NCBI RefSeq assembly: GCF_950023065.1
Contig: NC_088679.1
Span: forward strand, 19,344,001 to 19,408,000
Direction of reading: 5' to 3'
Origin: Planococcus citri
Taxonomy: Eukaryota; Arthropoda; Insecta; Hemiptera; Pseudococcidae
DNA length: 64,000 nucleotides
Shown: piece by piece, positions 56,990 to 64,000 of the stretch
Layout: every line of letters begins with the position of its first letter
Numbering within the stretch: the first letter of the stretch is position 1
Notes under the pieces: model-generated
Databases searched by the model: none
The model's input: only the letters and a program-made list of their open reading frames with translations
What the model was told of the DNA's origin: nothing
Program-made: the position numbers and the translations under genes

Positions 56990-57412
56990 AGAGACTAGCA
57001 AGTGTACCAGCCTCATCCCAAAAGTCCCCCCCCCCATATCTGAAACTCATGTAATACAAATGGGAGACTAACCTTGTTGACCCACCCCCTAGGCCCCAAA
57101 TTCTCCTCCCTAAAATCCTTTTCCCAAGACGGGTTGATCCGGTTGGTGGACTCCGTCTACCTGATGGGCATGCGTGAATAACGAAGCCTGATTCGATGAT
57201 TGGGCCCTTGGCAACCACCTAAGGGGTATGGGTCGTGGTGGACAACCTGTCTTTCCCCCTCCCCCCGCATCTTAGATCTAGGATTAGGGATAAATTAAGA
57301 TATTACATTTTGTTTAGATTTAGTCTTATCTATGTTTTAAAAAAAAATCACTACTACTACTTTTACATTAATTTACAATTACATATTATTATTATTATTA
57401 TGTCTAATTTTC
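56990..57412. mobile_element. Possible 3' tail of a LINE-type retroelement
   Basis: A GC-richer segment with CCCCC runs, GATGGGCATGCG and GGGTATGGGTCGTGGTGG is followed by an A/T-rich tail ending in (ATT)n at about 57384-57400. GC-rich body, A/T-rich 3' region and a terminal simple repeat are typical of truncated non-LTR elements. I could not read a reverse transcriptase, so the class is a guess. Confidence 0.3.
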
Positions 57413-60400
57413 AGTAACTGAGAAGTCAATTTGACAAATTTTATAATTTTTCCTAAAATGTTGACAAATTTTCAAGTGATTTTGTGAATTTACGTAATTA
57501 AGTAGGTACCTACTTTTCAATAATCTAGGTAACTTTTGTAAGACTTTACTCAAATTTTGAGACATTTCATCAAGTTCTGGTCATTTTTAGATAATGTTTT
57601 CATATTATTCTAATGGTAACAAGTTCTAATAGTAAATTAAGCAATTGTTGCAAAATTTTGAGCAATTTCAGGTAAATTCCACGAATTTTTGGTTAATTTT
57701 CAAATAATTTTCAAATTGAAAAAATAAACTTCTCGCTTCGCACTCGTGGTTATGCCTTTCGAAATACAAATTTTCAAGAGCGTCACCCTCACTTGGACCT
57801 GTTCTCTTTTCTTTTTAAAAATTAACACCCTAGAAAAATCTTTCAAATTCTAAAATTTTAAAAGCCAACAACTAAATTCCTTGTGTATAAAAACATCGTT
57901 TTTAGTTCTCTCAAAAAACAAATTTTCGACTGTTTTCTCCCTCGCTTCGTTCGGGCTTGTCTTCTTTTTTTTCAAAATCAATTTCTGAAAAAAAAAACAT
58001 CTTTTTTAAGGCCTCAGGCTCTCGATATCTGTAATAAGGACTAACGCCTCCTCCTCCCAATTCCATTCTTGCTGCAATGCTCAAAATTGAAACAAACGTC
58101 CAATAATTTCCCTTTCATGATTTCAGTATTGACGTCGCCTCGTTTAGTCTCACGACGATTATTCCACGTTAAAAACAAGTCGAAAAACTTGAAAATTTTC
58201 GTTCGGTTTCTAAATTACGCAACATCGAAATACCAACCATCTTCTGTACAAAAACCCCTACTAATTGAAGGAACAGTCGAAGTCAGTCGAGAAGTATAGA
58301 ATTAAAAATGCAACAAAAAAGAGCGAAAAAAAAATTAATTACACGCAAAAAACAATATTCGTGTAACCATCATCGCCTCGTCGGCTTCGGTCCCGTACAC
58401 CGATGAGCGTATTAAAAAAATATACTAAAAAGAAAGCGAAACGAAAAGCGATGAAAAAAAAATAGCGAAAAAAACTACAACACAAAGACGAAGAGAAAAT
58501 AAATAAATAAAAAGAAAAGAAGAAAGAGATTCCTCTATTAATATTAAGTGAGAGTCGCAGATAACGAGGCAAAAATAACGAGTTTTCTGTCATGGTGGTG
58601 CTACCATAGTGGCAAGGGATCCTTTTACCCGTTCTTTAAGCCCTCCTCCCCGGCAGCCCTTCGATCCAACGCCATCTCTTTTCGACTACTTATCAATCTG
58701 GTGCCGCTAACTCGCCTCCCAGTGCCCCCTGGCCCCAACCAGAACGGCGTTAATTGAAAATGTGATTGCGATTTCAGCTTTTCGCTCGACTCAAATTCTC
58801 GACTTAACCTGTGTAGTGTCTCTTTTTCCATCGATGTCACCGGATTCTTTTCTCCGCCGGTGTCTTTCTCTGAAAACCTTCGTGTTTTTTTTTCTTCTCT
58901 CTCCTTCAAATATTACCTTCGTTTTTACTGGTATACTTAATATTGCTGCGAAATTTAGTATTACGAGACATCAAGCGAATGATAACGACTACGCGATTCA
59001 TGGCGAACGTTTAAATTAATCTGCGACCTTTCTCATTTTCAATATCGCCGAATTATTGTTTTAACGACTATAATGGCGACGACGAATCGCTGACCGAAGT
59101 AGTATTAAAATCTTTTTTACTCGTAATAGATGCATAATGTACTATTTGCAGTGTATTAGTTTTCTTTTGTCGAATTTTCGGATTCCTCGCGTCTTAAATG
59201 AGTATTTTTCCAAGCAGCTTACACATAAAATAGGTGACCCAGTTTTGAGAAGCGAGTAGAACAAACAACATTTTCTCGTATAGGCCTAGTGTGGTTTACA
59301 GCCTTGATAATTGTGTTGTTGTGCGATAGAGTAGCCTACTCTATTCCTTTAAGAGTCACCAAAATGTGCAATTTTTCACCAAGTATGACGACACTTCTAC
59401 TTGAAGATGATTTATTTGAACGAACCTCAGAATCTTGCCCAAAAAATTAGCAAACGATAAATTCCCATTGTCTTTCAAACAGTACAAAATCAATCACACC
59501 AGGTAAAATTAATTTCTACGTAAGAATTTCCACCCAGTATTCAATTTCGATCTTTATTCGTATATACAGAAAATATTAAAGAATAAAATTTTATCACCCT
59601 TCGACAGGGATATACCTATATACACTATAAGAGTATACTATATTGAAATACACGTATATTTTTCTTAAACGCGAATCGGGCGGAAGGGCGGAAAAAAATC
59701 AAATAAAAAAAAGAAGTTTCTCTCGTTTCGTATTTCGATGACAGCATTTTATCGTTTTATTTACAGAGAAGGTAAAAAGAGAAGCGCGAAAGAGGGTCCT
59801 GTCACTATTAATTCGAAACGGTTTCTTTTGTGTAACCGAAATTCAAAGGTAATATCGAAGGTAACTGTTGAAAAAAAAGAGAATCTAAGAATAGGGGGTG
59901 TCACGTGACTCAAAATTGAATTATATCTCACCTTAAAACCGAACCCAAAGATTGTTACGGTATTGACTTTTTTCATTTATTTTTATTTCGTACATTAAAC
60001 ACTTCGCTGTTCGGTGTGCTTTATTTTTTGGACGGCGAGTGTTTTTTTTTCTTCTCCTCGCTTGCCGCAGCCCTCCCAGTTCTATTCACACCTTATTTCT
60101 TGTATGTACGAGTAGGTGCCTTGTACTTTTATTATGTACATAACCGCAAAACTGCTTGTAAAAAATCAACCCGAATAGAGGTTTTTTTCCCGCATTATTG
60201 TCGCGAAGAGGCGTGTTAATCGTGAAATATCGACTAAAGAAGAATTATGCTGCATAATACATACATATGTATGTACATATATTGCAGACTGTGTGAATTT
60301 ACACGCACCTAATGGGGCGCGAAATTGTGATAGTGAGATGGGATTTTTTTTCTAATAGGTAAGTAAACATGTAGTAACAACAAGAGAGGACTAGGTAGGT

Positions 60401-61480
60401 ATACACGTAAGAGGTTAATATGTGATTTGTTTTAATTATTTATTAACGATTTTTTTTCTTCATCGTTCGAGTGAAGGGTGGCTTTTGAGGCGGTTGTGGT
60501 TAAGGGATGAGATTACTAATGTGAGATGGGAGGATGTTTGTCATCCAAGTCTATATTTATGATGTACCTATATTCAAGTATTTCTCCTCGATGTATGTAA
60601 TTTCAATTCTATAATATGCAATAATGATTATTCAATTCGAAGGGATGATTTTTTGCCATCTCCCTTCTCGCTTTATAAAGCGAAAAAAATGAAATAAATT
60701 GATGTTGTATTGCAATCTAATGCTTTAAATGTTTCTTTCTCACGTATCTCTATATTGACGTCCGCGCGGGCAAAAATTAATTTATAAAATAACCTAAATA
60801 AAAAAATCAAGTCAACTCATTGTCAAAGGAGAAGCAAAGAAAAAAAATTGAAAAAATACTGACGAAATTTTATAAATATGTAGGAAGAGGAGGAAATATT
60901 TTTTAAACGCATAAAAACAAGGAATTATTGTTGTTTTACTTCTAGATTTATTATCAGAGCCAATGGTCTCGAGGCAAATGGTATTTTGACCTTCTTCTCC
61001 AGGCGTGGACTGAGTCGGTTGGAGACGCCTTGCGAATGCACCGAATAGAGCCCTCAAAATCCCCCCTTCAGAATCTTACTCCTTCTGCTTTTTCTCTGAT
61101 TCGATTGCTTGAATGCAAGTTGTATTTATTTTGTTCGCTATTTCGAGATACCAATCAAAAATTCGTCAAAAAGTCAAGATTTCAATTTTTTTTTTATTTA
61201 GGAAGTTTTTATAATTGCCAAAACCTCAACTTCGTCTGCTCAAAATTTGATTCTTTGATGTGGATGATGTATTTATACGTATTTTCAGTGATCCAAATTT
61301 CCAATCAATCAAAATGATCAAGTTGCAAAGATCGTCTCGTAAAAAAGACAAGTTCTAAAAATTAAAAAAAAATAATAATAAATCGACCAAAGACCTGTTA
61401 CGACAAATTTGTGACTTTTTAAAGAGATTTTTTGAAAAAAATTGAACCAATTTGAACACTTACGAGTATTTTATACCGAC
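57413..61480. other. Long stretch without supported genes
   Basis: 57413-58000 is AT-rich, with CTCGCTTCG words (57731, 57942) like the 10.6-kb repeat. 58010-60600 is less repetitive and has CpG-bearing segments, such as a GC-rich patch at 58615-58755. Open frames here have no recognisable domain. It could include UTRs or introns of a gene outside the window. Confidence 0.35.
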
Positions 61481-62770
61481 TCTGTCAGCTCAAAGACAAC
61501 CAACTTTTGAGCAGTTCTGCAACCTCCAGCAAGGCTTTGTTTTCATCTAAAAATGCCAAAGGCTGAGCTGTTCACATTCTGTCCTGTTTTTAACCCATCA
61601 TCGTGAGATTTCAGGGTATCAGTTAAGAAATAAATTATTTCATTGATAATGTTTCGATCTAACTAGGCCTACCTAGGTATTTACGTATATTTATTGGGCA
61701 AAATTTAACTTCTCAACTGCCACATATGATCTCTACTTGGAATGATCCGGCAGATTTTTAAATGAGCGTCAACCAAAGTTGCAGACAGTAAAATTCGTTT
61801 CAGCCCCCCCCCCCAATTGAAAATTTTCGAGTAAATTGAAAAAATATCTGAAGACTATAAATTAGGATGGTCTAAAAATAGGATTTTCTCGCATCGAGCA
61901 ATTTGAACATTACTATGATTCCTTAAAAAAGCATGGTTTGAAACCCCATAACTAAAATTTCAGCTGCCCGAATTTATTTTTCAATTTTTTGGTGAATTTT
62001 GGAAAAAGCAAAAGAGACAATTAAAAAACGTAGGTGCCTATTTATTTGATAAAAATGATTAAAATTAGTCCTGAAACTGATATCAACTCCCCAAACAGAA
62101 TTAGTGCGTTTTTTGACAATAAGGAACATTTCTTAAAATTTGAACGATGGATTTTTTTAAAAGTTCAATTTGAAAAAAAGCACACAGAAGGGCCCATCAA
62201 GCGAAACGAGGGTAAGAGTTTTCAAAAATTCATGTTCAGAAAAAGTGAAAATCATTTTCCAAACGAATTAAAATTTTGTGAACCGCAGTAAAAACCAAAT
62301 TCAAAGGAAATTCAGCACCCAAAAATTCGGATTAAGAAACTGCTCGCTTGGCCCCTTCGATAAATTTAGGAAAAAAATTTCAAAATTCATTTCTGCTGGT
62401 TCAAATTAACATTTTTGTTTCTCCATCAAATATGCATTTTCGAAAAAAATAGAAAAAAAAGAAAAAAAGAAATCAATCAAATGAGTCATGATACGTAATG
62501 GTTTTTGATGGAGTTTTCGGAAAATCTAAAAGTTGAAAAATTCGCTAGAAGCTTCACAATCAACTTATCGGAACGTAAACAACAGAACGTTAAATCAAAT
62601 TTCAGCATTAAGTAATATGTATATCTCAATTTTTGACCTGAAAAATGAGCCAAAATTTGAATTTTCAATTTGAAAATGAAATCTTTGGTCTAAAATGTGT
62701 TCAGACTCCAGAGGTTTATTTTTTGATAGCTTTTCGGTTTTTCTTGATGAAAAATTCTCCTGCTAAATAA
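61481..62770. mobile_element. Possible relic of the CTGGAGG foldback family
   Basis: GAGCAGTTCTGCAACCTCCA at 61509 follows ACCGACTCTGTCAGCTCAAA, in the layout of the family's left arm. Right-arm-like words such as CGCTAGAAGCTTCACAATCA occur near 62540, and a CGAAACGAGGGTAAGAG word lies at 62199. Very decayed. Confidence 0.35.
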
Positions 62771-62781
62771 CCCAATTATTA

Positions 62782-62920
62782 TGACAAACTTGCCCTTCTT
62801 CAAAATTGAAGGGGCCAACTTTTGATTCGAAATTTACAAATTTGAAATGCTTCAAGTTTTGACGATTTAGATTTTCAAATTTTATTTGCGCCTTCAATTT
62901 CGAAGATAGGCAATTTGTCA
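62782..62920. repeat. 139-bp hairpin element, TGACAAA ends
   Basis: TGACAAACTTGCCCTTCTTC at the left pairs with GAAGATAGGCAATTTGTCA at the right. GAAGG/CCTTC continue the stem and TA flanks both sides. It is related to the hairpin at 63103. The extended complementarity outside the TA bases makes the exact borders uncertain. Confidence 0.65.
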
Positions 62921-63102
62921 TAATAACATTTTTTTGCTCGTTTATTTGAGCTCTATGGGCCATTGAAGTCATTTTAATGATGCAAACATTTTTTCACTTC
63001 ATATCATCTCTGAATTGAAAAAATTACGTGATTTTTTGGGTAAAAATTAGTGACTTTACTAACTCATAGTATTTGAGTGGACGAACAAAAAAAGTTATTA
63101 TA

Positions 63103-63232
63103 TGACAAATTGCCTATCTTCAAAATTAAAGGGGCTAACTCAATTTGAAAATTCCAAATTTTCTAAATCTAGGGTACAACAAATTTGGAAATTTTGAATT
63201 CCCCTTCAATTTTGAAGATGGGCAATTTGTGA
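63103..63232. repeat. 130-bp hairpin element, TGACAAA ends, second copy
   Basis: TGACAAATTGCCTATCTTCA pairs with TGAAGATGGGCAATTTGTGA. ACGAACAAAAAAAGTTA before it also pairs with TAACATTTTTTGTTCGTT after it, so the real element may span about 63080-63260. Same family as the hairpin about 320 bp upstream. Confidence 0.65.
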
Positions 63233-63259
63233 TAATCGGTAACATTTTTTGTTCGTTCA

Positions 63260-64000
63260 CTTTGAAGGGGCGAAAAATCAAAAAAACATTGAGAAAAAGG
63301 ATAAAATTCGTAGTAGCTGCAATTTCACCTACTTTTTTTTTTTGCAACACCCTAAATCTTCTCTCTCACTCACCAACTTTCAAAAAATAAAAAAATAAAA
63401 AAATAGGCCAACTCTTCGTACTTTCAACGAAAACAAGATACCTTCATCCAAAAGCCTCACTGCCTCAGTTACCTACAATAAAATATAAAATCCAACACAT
63501 TCCACACTCGTTTAGTCGTTCATACGACAAATCTTGAACATCGTTGTATCGTCGACACGAAAATCTTCCCAAGTATAGGTGTAGGTAAGGTACCTACGTA
63601 CGCATATCGTATCTTTCGTCTCCAGTTTTCGTAACACTACGTAAGATGGCAAAAATAATTAAACGTTACATATTTCTGCCCGAAGCGAAGCCGAATTTAC
63701 TCAGACTGATATAAGGTTGGCTGCCATCACCGTATGCACGCTTCCGAAGACAAATTAACCTTGAGAGAGTGAACCTTTGCTCGCGTTGGTGCGTGGCGTA
63801 ACGCTGCGAAAATAAAATAATAAAATTTAAAATTTAATATACCACCTCGAATGTTACCGTTTTCAACCGAAACATAATCAGACATTTACAAATTATTTCC
63901 ACACTGTTTCCATCGTATATATGGTAAATAAAATGCGACGTTTTATCGGTTCCACGACAAAACTGTACGTACGTTCTCGTTTAAAATGAGATTAATAATG
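63260..64000. other. Window end, no gene supported
   Basis: AT-rich up to about 63500, then more balanced single-copy-like sequence with CGAAGCGAAGCC near 63683. No reading frame I can defend. Confidence 0.35.

Noticed and set aside
57100..57240. Possible tRNA because of a GATTCGATGATT word
   Set aside because: The B-box is imperfect, no A-box at the right distance, and no cloverleaf can be drawn.
58548..59019. GC-richer patch with overlapping frames on both strands
   Set aside because: Pro/Ser-rich readings arise from C/T runs. Nothing identifiable as an exon.

Overview
The window looks like AT-rich nuclear DNA from an arthropod, most likely an insect. The proteins are eukaryotic (MATH-BTB/SPOP type), the genes have spliced leaders and AATAAA signals, and the DNA is full of short inverted-repeat elements and minisatellites. 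The frequent TAGGTACCTAC-type words recall hemipteran (scale insect/mealybug) or lepidopteran genomes, but I cannot fix the species. All starts below are ATG codons, chosen by alignment among paralogs.

Region 1 (about 0.3-31.2 kb) is a tandem array of five plus-strand copies (A-E) of one SPOP-like MATH-BTB gene, at about 3.4, 14.5, 19.4, 23.8 and 29.3 kb. Each repeat unit carries an upstream repeat block, a conserved 5' leader with a short intron, a single coding exon, and a conserved 3' flank. B and E are intact. A has a one-base frameshift between MATH and BTB. C has lost the whole BTB/BACK half and stays open as a MATH-only protein. D has gained a new C-terminal tail from a 410-bp insertion and has lost its leader splice donor. 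Several hairpin (foldback) elements interrupt the array. These are a CTGGAGGCTCCAG family (0.3-2.1 and 5.1-6.9 kb), a composite foldback (7.2-9.8 kb), and a 1.2-kb near-perfect hairpin with TTA target duplications (21.8-23.0 kb) whose empty site is visible beside copy C.

Region 2 (about 31-53 kb) has no gene I can support. It holds decayed relics of the CTGGAGGCTCCAG family and several tandem arrays. One array at 33.0-33.75 kb repeats AGGTCATTGACC, a spacer-1 inverted nuclear-receptor palindrome of the ecdysone-receptor type. Another at 37.5-40.2 kb is a decayed TTTTGGCAAAAA array. A minisatellite of about 29 bp lies at 45.4-47.8 kb and a satellite of about 35 bp at 51.1-52.8 kb. Between them are stretches of less repetitive sequence (34.4-37.4, 41-42.7, 47.9-50.9 kb) that may be intronic or intergenic.

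Region 3 (about 53-64 kb) holds an OARD1-like macrodomain gene fragment with a frameshift in a run of six A's. It also has a TA-flanked MITE, a GC-rich hAT-type MITE with an 8-bp target duplication, another inverted-repeat element, a possible LINE 3' tail and two related hairpins.

Working together: SPOP-type proteins join substrates (MATH) to Cullin-3 ubiquitin ligase (BTB). The array is therefore best read as a recently expanded family of substrate adaptors, with some copies decaying or changing shape.
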